Source of the DNA: Echinococcus granulosus
Taxonomy: Eukaryota; Platyhelminthes; Cestoda; Cyclophyllidea; Taeniidae
Assembly: GCF_000524195.1 (NCBI RefSeq)
Contig: NW_020170390.1
Span: 188,561 to 252,560 of the forward strand
DNA length: 64,000 nucleotides
Direction of reading: 5' to 3'
The notes beneath the pieces were generated by a model. That model made no database searches. It was not told the origin of the DNA and saw nothing but the letters and a program-made list of their open reading frames with translations. Positions 11,101 to 26,100 of the stretch are shown one piece after another. Both the position numbers and the translations under genes were made by a program. How positions within the stretch are numbered: the first letter of the stretch is position 1; every line of letters begins with the position of its first letter.

Positions 11101-14100
11101 TTTAAAGGTCATCGTCCTTGCATTGGCACTTTTTGCCACCTCTAATTTATTTAACCTCATTCCATTTCGGGGGTTATTAAGCAATCCGTCTCACGATTTG
11201 CACTTAGGCTTTCCCATAGAAATCTGGAAAATATACATGGGAAGGTTCAAATTTTCCTGCATGTTTTAGTTAAGTTTGTTTTCAGAAACCAGGCGAATTA
11301 CATGACTTAACTCTTGCCGCGTTTTTAATTGCGATTGTACTTCACTTCGGCTAGACACCCGGAAGCTTGGCAAGATTGAACCCCTTTTTGTGAGGGGTCT
11401 AGAAGGATTTCCTGAACACTTGCGTGCACGCATTAAACAGGGAATTTACGAATTTTTTTTGCTTGAAACCCACTATTCTGCATTACGTTTCAGTGATTCA
11501 AGCGTCCAACTGTCTTCACAGTTTTTGAGGACGTTAGCATATGCACACTTATGTAACACTATTCCTGTGCTGCACCAGCCGCACCTATCAACCAGGTGGA
11601 CCGTGTTTTGGGTCGCTATCACTGGCTTACTACATTTTAACTCTCAGTCTCACTCCATCACTCTGTGGACACGTTTGTCCAATGGTTGCTCAAATGGCAG
11701 GAATTTGTTGAGCATATACTTGCACTCTTAATCTAACCCCAAAAGAAGTTTATTTTGGATGAAAATCTTTAAATGAAGCGTATATATAGGTTGGCTTTGA
11801 TTACGATTGGCCGGTCGGCCTCATTCCGTAATCCGCACGAACTTGTGCGTGTGCTAATTCCGCTTTCTTCATGGTGACCTTTACTAACGACAACCCTTCA
11901 GTGCCGAGTGAATACCGTTATCAGTAATCACGACTCGACTATGTTTATGCTTTTTTCCTCATTTCCCATCACTAAGTGCCCCGTCAGTCGTTTTTCGTCT
12001 TCGCTTTTGGGTCTCTTTATTTTCTTTTACTAATCCGCTTGACTCCTCACCCCTAAGGTCTCGTGTCCAGCCACTTGGAACAGTTTCTTAGTACCATGTC
12101 AGATTAGGTGTATCTAAATGATTACTCTGCCTTCAAATTTTGTTTAAGAATGGGTTGATTGCAAGTCTTTGACAGTGCCTGTTTCAACTGTCAAGCTTGT
12201 CATTACTCCTGAAGTACACGGACTCTAACAAATGGGTGGGGAGCTTCTCACACATCCCCAGGTAAATGCTAACGGGGACACTTAAGAGCCTGGCTTCCTA
12301 CCTGTCTTGTTGTTTCTTCATCAGGTTAATAGCAACGGCTAAGGCATCCAGGTTGGACATTCATAAGGAAAAGACTCCTTTTGAAAGGCAGTCTACTTAG
12401 TCCAATTCCATGAGTGAATGTTTCAATGTCCTACACCTACATGCTAATTTATAGTAGAAGTTAATGCTTCTATCAATGGTTTAATGTAAATTAAAATAAT
12501 TAGTGTTCTTCTTTTCCTAACCAAAAAACCAAAATATTCCATTCCATCCACTTGAAACATACATTGTAAACATAACTGATGAATTTAAAATCTTCTTTAT
12601 TTGACATAGCTGGCCGTATCCGTTTTGTCTGTCTTCATTTCTGTCAGTTTGATGGCCTTATTTTCTTCGCGAAATTGCTCTTAATGGTGAAGATGGGTTA
12701 CACCTTTAAAAGGGGGTTAAATGTGACGTTTATCCGATAGCGAAATGGTAGCCACTTCCCTATTTCCTTTACCCTTCAGGTAAATTATGGAAAAGCACTC
12801 CCTTATCATTGATATTAATTGTGGATTATCGAGCAATTGACTTTGTTCTTATCACAGTAGTCGAAACTAGAGCTATTTGACTGATATCTTCATTTACGTT
12901 TTGGCTGTTTTAAAGCGTTTTCAGGGGTTCTGGATCTTCACGATGGTAATCATAATTACCATGTTCCGTGGCTTTAGTTCTGCTTAAGTGTTCAAAGTCT
13001 CGTGCTGATTCAAAGTCACGGACAATTGCAAAATTGGCCTGCTGTCTGATACACAATATCACTTTTGCCGCTTTTGTGACCATCAGTTGTGTCAACCTTA
13101 TTGCTTTCTTTATTGATGGGATGGTAAATCGTCAGAAGTTTGGTGAGATTTGAAATTAGAAAAAGTTATGCCCTTGTTAAATTAAAATTCGTAGCACACC
13201 TAAATAGCATTTGTGGCAGTCTCAATTACATTTGAACTCTCGAGATTTTGGCACAACAATCTGAAAAAAACCTTTATTCTCTCTGGTTATTTAATTCAAA
13301 AGTCTAGTAATAGAAATGCAGTTGCTGAATATACGCTCCTGATTAATAAGTTTTATTTAAATATTTTTGTTGTTTTTCGCTACTCCTATGCATTTTACCT
13401 CTACCTATCCAAGTCAGATTATCGACGACACGCGTTTTTGGCTACAAAGATGTAGACGACTGTAAAAACCATACTTCTTCGGTGCTCTTTTGTGCTTGCC
13501 ACTTGCATCACATTTCTAGTCACATGATTACATGATGTTTGAGATGTGCCTTTTGGGAAGATAGCGCGTTGCTTTGTGGTTTTGATGTATTGATGACGGT
13601 GGGACTGCAATATTGTGAAAATATTGTTATTTATAACATGATCACGATTTTGTGTGAAGTGCCTGCATGATTATTTGGTTTGAAATATTATCTGAACTTA
13701 GGCTTCCTATTTTGTGCAGTGTAGTTTCGTAAGTTTATAGACTCGTTATCTGCATGTAATCGTCTTGTGACGTCCATACTTAAGTGTATGCGTGTTTGGT
13801 TGTTAGGTTTGGTCAATGGATAAAGCGAAACAATAGTATTTTAGGAATAAAAGAGAAGGTGTACCTACTTAACATCGTTCCTGCTAGTTGGTTAACATTT
13901 TTCTTATTTTATCCAGTTAAATTGATCAGAATGTACACATAAAGGTAAGGTCCATGGGTCTAGTGTCAAAACCATAATGCGATGATGACTGGTACCATTT
14001 TTTCGGTGGTGCTATTGAATGGGCCTTTTTGCTCAACTTGATTTGTCACAAGGTCGCGTTTCCGTTCCCTTATTTTCCTTTAGCATCGCCGAGATCTCCG

Positions 14101-17100
14101 TAAATATGTACGAACTCGTCCGTGGGCATATCAGCAAATGCATTAGCACAGTACCTTAATTTTTAACTGCCAAATCTATTGCACCTTTTAACCATATATT
14201 TATAAGTTTTTATTAGAGATTATAGGGTTTTTGGACCCATAAATTATTTAATTTGAATAATTTTGGTGCAGGTCATCACAATATGGATTTATTCACACTG
14301 TGTTCAAGGGCACATTGATTCCACTATGGGGACAAAGTTAGAATTGTGATTAAAACATGGGCTTCGCACTTACTTTGATTACCCTTTTATGTGTTCATGT
14401 GACTGGTTTTTGCGAGTAGAGGCGAATACAACCTACTTGTTCACTCTCCCTCATCCGCGAATTCATTCTGATCGCAGGTCTCTTACTCTACCCGAATGAA
14501 GGCTGCATTCATTCTCTTCTCACTTACTCAGGCGTCATTTACTTTTAAGCAAATTTTTCTCAGTGAAAAAATTAACCAAACTCGTGTTAATTGGATTACT
14601 GTTCTTTTTGGAGGTCTTGTCTGTTCCTCATTTGCTAGGCTCAACGCACCTTCTCTCTTGTTATTCTTTTTAGTTTAACTGACGTCAAGCAGGAAGCGCA
14701 CTCAGTTGCATTGTGAATCCTTGAGTTTAATGTCAACCTTTTTTCCTTCAGTCTATCGGCGCGGGCTCCTTCGGAACGGTATACAGGGGCACATGGCAAG
14801 AAAAAACCGTTGCGCTCAAAGTTTATCATCAGGCGTCTAGTCAAGTAAGTAATTTAATCTTTACTTCATTCTTCATGATCATGATGGTAGTCGTGAAGTG
14901 TTTGTCTTTTGGTTATGGTAAAATGGGGGGGAAGGGGGGGGGGAGAATAGGATAATCAACACTGGGGCTAAATCAACTTCAGAATTCTATGCAAATTGCT
15001 ACTCCTTAGGCGTAGAACTAAATACCAATCACAATTATTACATCGACACAAAGTGGTTTGCATCACCTTTTAACTTAATTACAGACATAAGAAAATCTCT
15101 TAATAAAAAGTATTTTTAGCAATTATTGTGCCTGTACAGATTGTTCATGTAAAATTGTTATATGCTGTAATTCTTTATCTAACGACTAATCGGGCTTCGC
15201 AGACCTGAGTTTGAGTGGGTGATTTATTACCATAAGCATATCTATTTTGCACTGCTCGTTTTCTTTTTTTAAAGACTTTTTCTGAGGCAGTGTTTTTAAA
15301 CTTTGTTTGTTTGTTTTCTTTTCTCTATGCAAATATACACCACAATCCTTTTTTGCACATTTTAGTGCCAACATGTTTACTCCCGAGAATCACCTTTGAG
15401 CAGGAATTAGTTCAGAAGCACTGCTACCAAGTTGGGCTTACGAGTAGCGATTTAATAAATACATTTTTGCGCACCACGATTGTGCGCAGTTGTGTGTGGT
15501 GCATAGTGAAAATGTCAGCCTCTCGTCTTGGGTGGCTGTATCTCCTTGATTTTGGGTCATTGTTGTTATTTTTACTGCTTCAGTTCCTTCTAATAAAAAG
15601 TAGAACATTACCATTGTTATTCATTGGCCTCTTCAAAAAAATTCCGAACTAGGTTCTGCTTTTTATTCAAAATCTACTACCGGTGTGTCTGACATTCCCA
15701 TTGATTGAAATGCACTAATTAGGAACCGAGGAATTGGAGGACGCCCGTCTTTCCTTTCCTTTCAGCAAATGAACGAGTTTTGCTTAGGTATGTACTCTCC
15801 TAATTTGTCTTTAGACCGCATTGCTTGTGTTTATTGAAGTGAATTAAAAGTGGTGCTCGAGAGAGTTTCTCTTTTGACGAGCTGTAGTCCTCCTTGCAAG
15901 ATCTTTCCATCACCTTTACTACGGGTAGTTTGACTTCTAACAAAATTTTAAAATAATTTTGTGCATATAATGAGGCTGTGAGTTTTGTTTCATCTTAAGC
16001 CTTCATCTGTAGTTCATCTGAAGTGATAAAATAGTATCAAGTATTTCATGGCTGCATAAATTTTTTGCCTTACAGTTATATCAAAGTTGCTTTTCCTGAG
16101 TTCTTCCGTTTAATCTAATCAAGCGACTTATTTTTGCCGTGTATAGACTTGCTTTATGCCTAAGCAACAGTCACCACTTTGGTCAGTTTTTGATGTTGCA
16201 GGGGCAGCGTTTATTCTTGGCTGCGTCTTTATGGGTTGGTGCCACAGTACCACCGAAGCTCGTGCACAGACGCGTCCATCGAATTGTAATAAGATCGTAT
16301 TTTAGTGATTTACAATGGTTTGAACGTTATTTGATAATTTACGAATTCTTGCTTTTTGTTCCAGACCAGTACTTTTGAAAAAAATTCTGATTTATGGAGC
16401 GGTCCCTACCTTCGCCCAGACGTACTTGAAGTTGGTATTTTAACACACAGGCAAATAAAAGTCCGTCTCAAAACTATCGAATTCGCCGGGCAGAATCTAT
16501 TCACTCCAAATGACCCGATAATTTTGCGTAAAATTGAGCTGCCTTTATTCATAGAAGCTGCTAAATAGCTGTTACCACTACCCGAGCGCCGTATTAATGG
16601 CTAATCGCAAGTTTTCTATGGTGTTCATTGCTTTTTGCGGATGTGCGTGGGTACGTAGAGCTAACTCTGTTATTCGTATTTAGGATAAAGAGCACAATTC
16701 GCGTAGGTTTTGCACTTGCTCCAGCATTATTTTTACTTTCCTCGTTGTAAAATGTACCTATTTTTATTCTGGGATTCTTCCTTTTGATGTGAGTTTGCGG
16801 CTTCATCGATACCCTCCTCATCTAACGTCATGGGCCCTACAAACCATATTTACCCCCTTTTCCTTTTTTATTTGTGGCACACTAGTGTAGTTGTGAAGGT
16901 CCTCAATGCTGCCAATTAATCAGTGGTGCTTCCGTGGTCTTATGCACCAATGGAAATGTGTCTGCGTTTCCTGCGAATCATTTATCCAAACTTAATTTTT
17001 ACATTACTCACTATTGAGCTGCCCTCTTAGGCTACCCATCCTCCTCTCGATTTTATACAGCCGATCTGTGATTTGTTTAATTTGTCGAGACCCCATGAGA

Positions 17101-20100
17101 TCAGCTTCCTACGAGTTTACTCGAATTGGGCCGTACATCTATTTGATTACATTTACATTTAAAGAATTTAGGTTATTATCTCTTTGAGGATTTTCCCATT
17201 TTGGTGCATCCAACCACAAAGTATAGTTTGCCAAGTCAACCCTCCATGTAGGTTTACCCAATAATTAGTCAAGTATCCGACTTTCTTTGCAAGGTCAGTT
17301 TATCTGTCTAGTTGACCCTTGCGCCATTTGATCAAATGCCCTTTTCGGACGTGGCGCTAGTCTGCTTTTGCACAGATTGCATATAATTGTAAAAATTATG
17401 CTAAATATGCTAAACTGATAATAGGTGTGAAGGTAAAAGTCTTGAAAACCTTATGCATCTGTTCGTTTGACGCCTCTCTTTTATTTGGCGGTAAGGTTCT
17501 GCATCGTGAGTGCTAACAGAGGGCTGTCGAATTTTTTCTGCACGTGCGTGTACGCGTAGTATATAATAAAATGGTTCACTAATTCGGGTGTGATTTTGCT
17601 ATTTATTTATCAAGCCATCATACGAGCAATTTGGATAGCGGTGCTAATTTGATTCTATGAAAGTCCTTCCACTTTATCTATCTTGGGCCCATTTTTTCTA
17701 AAAACAAAGCCTTCAGGAGCTAAAAATAAGCCTAAATGAACATAACTGAGCGACAATTTTGATTGAAATCGTCAAACAACAGTGCCCTTCGATTAGGAAA
17801 AGTACCACAGTATTTCAGAAGCCCAACTCTTGGGAGCTTCTAATCCGCGTAGGCCAAAAATTATACTGACTATGCTGTGTATTGAAAAAATTGTATACGA
17901 GATTTGATCTGACTGTTTCGGTGATCCCCAAGAAGATTTGTGATTTTTTTTTATTTCCAGCGATAAGCGTCCTCAGACACATTCATTTCTGTTTGTGACA
18001 TTTGTTCGTATGCTTAACTGTATCTAACATTTTGGTCAATAAAAGGGATTTTTTATATATTTGACTTGTCCCCTATTGCAACGCTTCTTTCCAAAATCCT
18101 CTGCCGTTTACGCTTTCTAAAGCACTGTGTGTTGGCAAGGTATTGCATAAATGACCTTGATGTGCGTGTTTGGTCTCTCTAGGGGTATTTTACTCCAGAG
18201 CAATTATTTCGTGAATGTTATGATAGATTATTATCGCAAAACGTGGGAATTCCAATCCGGGAATCTGAACTCTGCTTTCTGTTATTGTTCGCATTTTTGA
18301 GTAGTCGGCATTCTTATGAGTGATTTGTTCTGTTTCAAAGTCATGCTGGTTTAATGAATCCCTACAAATTCCAGCATAAAACACGTTCGTCTTTCCTATA
18401 ATATTTACTTTACATTTAACCGAAATCAATCGCCATTACCCGTAATCTCTAGCACTTTGAATAATAAAGCTTGGATTAAAAGAGGATTTTGTGAATAAGC
18501 TTAGTTATTACTGCCCGATGTCCATCTCTGGGCCCATGAATCTCTGTAATTTTTCAACTGATGTATCATTGGAGCTGAGCTGCGCTTATTTGTAAATGTA
18601 ACTCGTTGGCCTACATTCCCCTCAATTACATGTAAATTATGATTCACCTCCTTCATCGGGTGGGCTTCAGTGTTCCGGTCCTAAAACGTTTCCAGACGAA
18701 GGAAAGCAGGAGCAGGCAGTTGCATTATTCGCGTCGCCGTCCATGATTTATCCCATTTTGTGCTTCTTCATGCCTTGCCAGCTTCCCAAAGTCTGTCAAA
18801 TTCCACGATAGCAATATCAATTACTTGGCTTCAAAATGAATTTCTGTGATTTGCGTCACTGAGCGAATGCTAATCATATCAGCGGAAGTGGCAGTGGTGG
18901 TGCTGTTGCCGCACTTTATTCAGTTTTTCATCAAAATGTCTTCCCTTTTTTCTCCATCAATTTTGTACTCTCCTAGTGTAAAACCATCTTGCACCCTGCC
19001 CGTTTCGTAAACAGAAGCAGCCTGGTTGACCGTTGACGATTAGAGCCTTCGTTGTTTATTTTATGCAGCTTGGTTTCGTTTCCTTTGAAGTTGAATGGGC
19101 AACACTGATGTCTGGCGTGTGTGTGCGTTCCTAATGTTGCGCTGCTTGTGCGTGCGGCACCATCCCTTTGAAGTGACTTTAGTGACCAACATACTGGCTC
19201 TCATGGTGCTCCCCTTTTTTTAATGTCAGTGGTAGCAGCAATAACAGATAGGCGTACTGAATGCGAAATATTGTCCTAATCAATCCCAAGGCACTATCTT
19301 ACTTGTTTTTTTTTCATTCTATGAGTAATCATATGTTTATGTACTACTCCTATAATTTTTGTTTCAATGAAACATTGCTTATTAAGCAATCTAGTCTATA
19401 ATTCCGCTTCGTCTTCCGATCGAAATGGATATAGTGAATATAAAAGTACAGATGCTAACCCACTATTGCTGGTAATGCTGGTAATAATCCTAGTTTTAGC
19501 ATTCTCATGAGTTTTGAGAAAAATTGAATAGCGTAACTGTCAAAATTACGTATAATAGTACAATTTGTTGCTACTTGCTTTTGACCGAACAGTGTTTGCC
19601 ATCATAAGTGTTCTCAAAGAGCCGAAATAAGTAGCCGCAAATTCTGCTTGGAATGCGTGTTGCAGGGATACGGCCAGTTTTATTGTTGCATGTGACTGAT
19701 TTTATCTCCCCTAGTCTACGGAATCGCGCATGTGCGCATTTGTCTGGTTAAATTCTCGCATTGCGAACCGACGATCCTAATTTTCATTCGTTTTAAAACT
19801 TTTCCACTTGAGTTCATCTTTGATAAACGTCCTTATCCAACAAGTTATCACATCGATTTTCTACAAGTGCTGGATGAAATTGTTGGAGGACGAGGGCCTG
19901 TACTTGCCCTGCGAGGCCGTTTGGTAGACAAGAATCCTGTGCTTGAATCAGGCTTCAGTAAATACGCCTTATAGTAATGCTCAGGTCTTCTGAAGGTGTG
20001 TGCTCAAGTAAATTTGACGCTTCCCAAAGTATTTTCCGCAATGCAGTGAATAATGATTAATGAACTCACAACTCAGAGCACCATGTTCTACGCACAAATT

Positions 20101-23100
20101 TTCTTCATTCATTCAGCACTTTATATCAATTTGTAAGGAATTTGCAATTTTTTTATAAAAAGATCCAACACTGCAGTCTCCTTTTCCGGTATAGGTTTTG
20201 TTTGCATCTGTGGTTGGCGAGATCGAGTTAAAAGACTTTTTGGGTTTCTAGCAATTGTGTATGACTACTATCCTTTATTGGTACCTGCTATATCAGCTTA
20301 GTTGCCTTCCTCATCATCAACTGTGTAATTAACAGTCCTCTCATCTGTTTCTTCCGGTTTCCACAACCTCGGTCAAATATACCAAGAAAATCTGGTTCCC
20401 GATATCCTTTGCCTCGGATTTCTGTATCGTTCTCTGTAAAAACGCTTTACCATGTACACCCTCGGTGATTAGCTTACTGTTTAATAAGTTAACTGTACAT
20501 TTCCTCACAAAAATGTAGATTCAGCGTGAGGCCTTCAATCTGGGTCAGCTGGCGCACCGAAACGTAGTGGAGTTCTTCGGTCTGTGGGAGACCCAAGAGA
20601 CGATCAGCCATTTACCCGCCCTGGTGATGGAGTTCGCTCACGGAGGCGCTCTCCACACCGTTGTGCGTCGGCGACCCACCATCCGACCCCTCACTCTCGC
20701 TGATTGGGCCCTTCAAATCGCCGAGGGCATGCGCTACCTCCACGAGTGTGCCGGTCTCGTCCATAGGGATCTGAAAACTGCTAACAGTGGGTCCACCCGT
20801 CTAGGCGCCTGAGTTGCTATTGGATAGAGACTAACGCGTAGAATTTATGAAGTACTGAATTGTGTATAATTCAAATATTATACAGCTTCCATGGCAAATT
20901 AGACACTATTAACTGCATGGGATAATTGGATAGGTTAAAACGGCGCACGAGAAAGTAGATGTTAGATTTTTATCCCTGGAAAGAGGAATTTCCCTATATT
21001 AGACTTAAAAACTAGATAGTCTATTTAAAGGAAAGACATATTTTGGGCAAAATCCTACATCTTCCGAGTTTTGGAAGAAACATTGAGGTCAATAAGAGTT
21101 CTTACAATTACCAACAAAACTCCAGTTGCCTACAATAGGTAATAACGAATTTCCTTAGTAACCTTATCATGATCGTTCGTAAGCCCAGTTCTATTGCTGT
21201 CTTGGTATTTCCTCCCAGATTATTATAGCGTAGCAGAGTGCCAGTTTTTAATGTTTTCGTCGTTGGTCATAGTTTCATTAGACGCCTTATATGGGGAACT
21301 ATTTTTTATTGATTGAGATCTTGACCTATTATTAACATTTTAGGAATTAACTTCAAGAAATTTAATACCAAGATTTAGTTCAACCTCCACTTAAGTCTTT
21401 CGTTGGGTTTCCGCAACTTTAGTTCCCACGTCATTGCTTGTGGAATTTATTTTCCCATTAGATTTCCTCGAAATTCTATTGCGACGCCTCCTGTAATGCC
21501 TTCAATTACTATAACTCAGCAAGAAAATTTCGCTGGGACATTCTCGTAGACGCATTTAAGGCGCAGGTATCTCTGAATGACGATATAATAGGCTGTGCTG
21601 TCTTTAGTGCAAGCCACTGAGGTTCCCACTGTTACTGACTTCGCAAAGTTTGAGCCATAGTTTATTTTATAAGTTTTTTTTCTATGAAGTCTCTCGGTTA
21701 CTGTCTCGTTCACATGTTTGATTGCTCCTATTTTGTCGCGCAAAGTAGTTATCCTAGTTGACGTTAGTTATAAACAACCAGACGTGTTTCAGCCTTTGCA
21801 CAACTGAATAAAACTTGAAATCTAGTGGTGTCTGATTTAGCGTTCTTTTCAAGCAAGAATTTGCAGGATATCGCTTTTCTTAGAGAGTTTAGGTGTCAAC
21901 TAGTTGCCTAGTTTTTTGCCTATGTTCACTTAGCAAGAGATACCTTTTCGTGAAGAAAATCTATGGCAGTTACTGTCTGAGTCTGCTCGCGTCCCGCATG
22001 AAAGTTTTTTTCCCCTTCATGAGGGCCCGCAAAGGACAGTCTGAAGCATCTACCTTTCAGCAGGCTGAAACCTCTGCCGTCTATCTAAATCCAATTTGAT
22101 TATTGGAATTGCCCAAAACCGAGCGTGATGATTTTTGCACATGCTTTAAAGAACACTTGAATGCGTATTTAAAACTGATTTCTAATGCCGAGTATTTTCC
22201 ACAGTTCTCATTCGCGAGCCTCTGGTTGCCTCCCCCGGGCCAGATGATCTGATACGCAAGACCCTGATCATCTCCGACTTCGGCATGTCCTGTCCCACTG
22301 ACATCATTGATTCTTGCGTTTCTGGTATCGGTACGGCTGCCTATGCTGCTCCGGAGGTCATTTGCATGGTAATGCATTGCGCACTGCAATGGCACAGGAG
22401 TACCCTCTCATTCAAATTAAATAATCATTTTCACGTGTACATTTTTTGTGCTTCATAGACCGTCTTGATGGCTTCACGTCTCGATTGATGCGGTGATTAA
22501 CTAACCTTAGACATCGAGAGTGTTTATAGAGTCGCGTTAGTTTGAACGTCCTTCCTTCCAGTAATGTGAATAGACTTTCTGTCGTAACCATCAAAGTTCA
22601 CGGAGTTGAATGCTTTGGTGCCTATTGGAGACAAGTGATTCAAATTGCCTTGATAACATCAACAAACAGTTGTGAATACATTTTAAGGAATGATCCTTCG
22701 ATGGACAAAACTTAGGCGACATTGTTTTGTGTAGGATAGCGAATAGTAGAGAAACCGTCTTGATAAAGCTTCCCTAAAAGTCGTAACTTTAGTGCAGGCG
22801 ATTATACTTCTACACTTCTTATTTTCCTGACAATTTAGTGTGTGGTAGCTGGTGTTAATCATATTCAACGTCTTACCGAAAGACGCACTCTAGTTACTTT
22901 TTTAAATGTTCATTTCACATTACCATCGCGCGTTCATTGGGAGTTGTACGTCCTTGCTTCTCGAATAACGCATTTTTGGCAAGGTACTTGCTGACAATTT
23001 GTTTACACTATAATGCCCTTAATTCAGAAATAGTAATGCAAAATAATGGGACACCTTCATTTAAGTTGAGTGACTGGTTGTGAATTAGCTTCACCTTTTC

Positions 23101-26100
23101 ATATAGTTTCTTCAACGCCGAGGCGATATTTACCTTTATGTTGAATGCATGTTTTAGGCGATATTCAGTCTGGCGTCCGATGTGTGGTCCTATGGTGTGG
23201 TTCTGTGGGAAATTTTTACGATGTTGGAACCCTTCCAGGAGTTCGATAGGGCTCAACAACTGGTCAATATAGGCCGGTATCGGCAGAAATTATTCATCCC
23301 TCGGCCAGAAGCAGGCTTCCCCGAAGTTATTGGTACGCTTCTAACTTGTAAGTTGTTATCTCCTTCGTGTCATGTTTAATGTATCAGTTATTCCCCATCT
23401 GACTTATTCATCATTGTCAAAAGGCAAATTGAAACTAATCGCATCCTAAAGGTTAGCGTTCTATATTTGCAATTCTACATAACCTTTTATTAGCCATAAC
23501 ATCATAATCCAAGGTCTCTCCAGGGCAATCGTGCCATAAGTCACACATTGCGAGCTCCACATCACAGACAATAACGAGCTTTCGAGAAGTTAGATTATCT
23601 ACCGAGGCAGGTGCAGAATGTGATTTATGCAAAACTTCAGCCGTATACTGCTAACTGGCGTTGCGTTTCAACTAGCACTCTCTCGGATGAGTATTGTGCT
23701 CATTAGTCGAAATTAGAGGCGGGAAACTCGTTCTCAGTTATTCTATTGTATATGTCACGAGGCAACTTATCGCACCTGAAATTCTGCTACATAAGTGTCT
23801 ATCAGGGCAAATTAAAGTTTTTCGATCACTGCAGTTTCAAGAGTTCTCGCTGCATCATCTCTCAGTTTCACTTGCAGCCTACTTTAAGATATTTGGTAAG
23901 TGCTAGCGGGCTCTAATAGTTGGTGGCCTTGCATGGTTGACTGATCAGAAACATTTCTTGGGGTAAATGAAAGATTTATATGTCAATTAGACCAGATCTA
24001 TGCCGAGACATATTTATCCCCCGTCATGTTGCTTTTATACTGGTCTTAGCCACCTTTGATGTGTGTGTGTGTGTCTGTGTGTGATTCTGATGCTGATACC
24101 TCCCAATACTGACCTGTTTGCTTGCTTGCTTGAAATTCATCTGAAACTCCTATCCATACGAATAATTTATAATGACTTTGTACTCCATCGTTTGAGTGGG
24201 AAAGTTCATATTACTCTGGTTGACTTCCGCATAATAGGCGTATGGGTAGGATTGATCGAGTGATCGCGAGAAAATGCACAAGGAGCTTGTCTTTCGTAGT
24301 GATTAATTAGACCAGTGCAGTTTCGAATTGCTCAATTTTTTGATTAAGTCTCAAAATATAAACATATAATCATTTTTCCCTTGAGTATCCATTTCTTAAA
24401 GTTGAAATCAAAGTAAAAACTATATTGTTGTCTTATAATGAAAGAGAGTAGTCCGAATAAATTATCTGCTTAATCATACCGTTTGCCTTTGGCCGCTTCT
24501 AACTACAGAGCTCTTATAAAGAAACACTTGTTTTTTAGCTTGCTGGGCCGACGAGCGGACAGATCGACCAACTTTCTGTGATATTTACAACCGCATTATG
24601 GATGCACAACATGACTCATTCTTCTCCCTTTCCACGGAAGAGTTTACGGCTCTTCAGAGCGCTTGGATTCGCGAAATCTCCGATGAAGCCGAATTAGTGG
24701 GTTTTCAATATATCTGTCAGTTGTGTGTTTACTTAAATAATATTAGCAACATAAGTAGAGTGCAAGATCTTTGAAATGAAGTGAGAAGTTGAAATTTGTG
24801 CTAGCTGAAACACGTGATGTGTTTTTGATGCGGAACGGAAGATACCCGAGATGCAACTGACCCATCCAACTCGCATGTTTTAGAGCCTTTTGTCCGAGTC
24901 ATGCTCAAGTGAAGCCAGCTCTCCCTTGCGACGGCAAAATGAATACCTTCAGCAAGAGAACGCCAAGATGCGCGATGCTCTCCAAACTCTGCAGCAGAAT
25001 GAGGTGCGCTATCGGGGCACTATAGCTGGGCTCCAGGTGGGTGTTCTCCTCTCCTCTCTTTAACTAACTTTGTAGACATCGCGTCTAAAGCTGGCGTGTC
25101 TCCCCGCCTCGCTTTTGCTTTTCCCTCTAGAAAGACAATCAAATTCTCAGCGTTCTCGTGGCCAACACCCTGTACAACAACGCAGCACCGCTGGCAGCAC
25201 CGGCGCCCCGAAAGAGGCCCTTCATTTACAACCCCTTTCGTCGTAATGAACAGAAGACGTCAGCGGTCAACTTGGCGTCAGTGTTATCGGGAGAGGGCGA
25301 GAGCCCTTCCGCAACTACCACAGCTGCTGTTGGTGCTGGTGTTGTTACCACCACCGAGTGCTCCCCACGAGACTACTCACCTGCGGTGAAGTCGACCGGT
25401 CGTCGTTATGGCGGACGAAAGACCAGTAAAAGTGGTCCTGGTATCTCCTACCCCTCTGACGTTCGTCATGTCTTTCACGTACCCTGCAATCTCGTCTTTG
25501 AGTCGAATAACGAACTTTATTGTGAGTACCTCGTACATTTTTTCAAACTTTCCTCCGCTTTCTGGCCTTGAGATACGAGTTCTTTATGGTTGCAATTGAT
25601 TGATTTTGCCTTCAGCTCCCATTTACCGGTCCAATTTTTCTCCGGGGAGTTACAACACCTTCGTAGGACCCTCAATTCCCTCACCAACCAGTCCCACGAT
25701 ATACGCCAGCGGATCGGCCTCTTCATCCTACCTTCGTCCTCGTACGGACAGCCAATCCACGGATCCACCCGTCCATCCAAGCAGCATCGTCTTCTCGCCC
25801 ACCGAAGACGCTGCTGATATCGCCCGTCATTTCGCCTTCCTTTATGCACAGAATGGGCTCACTGGCACCACTCCCCTACTTACGCAAATCACATCCCAAA
25901 CACTACAGCAGAAACATCAACGGTTTCCCAAATTTAGCGGTACTGGGGGTTTGACAAGCTATAAGAGTGCTCCTGAGCTCTGTGAAAAAATCAGGTGCTC
26001 CAAGGCTAGACTTAACACCCTTGAAGGTCGGCACACTGTATCGCGTGAGTTAATTTTATTTCCCTCAGCAATTGTGGAACCCTCACTTTGTTTTTTCACA

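Noticed and set aside
25517..25849. 110-codon minus-strand open frame over MLK exons 9-10
   Set aside because: It is antisense to confirmed coding exons and has no domain; a shadow of the plus-strand coding sequence.
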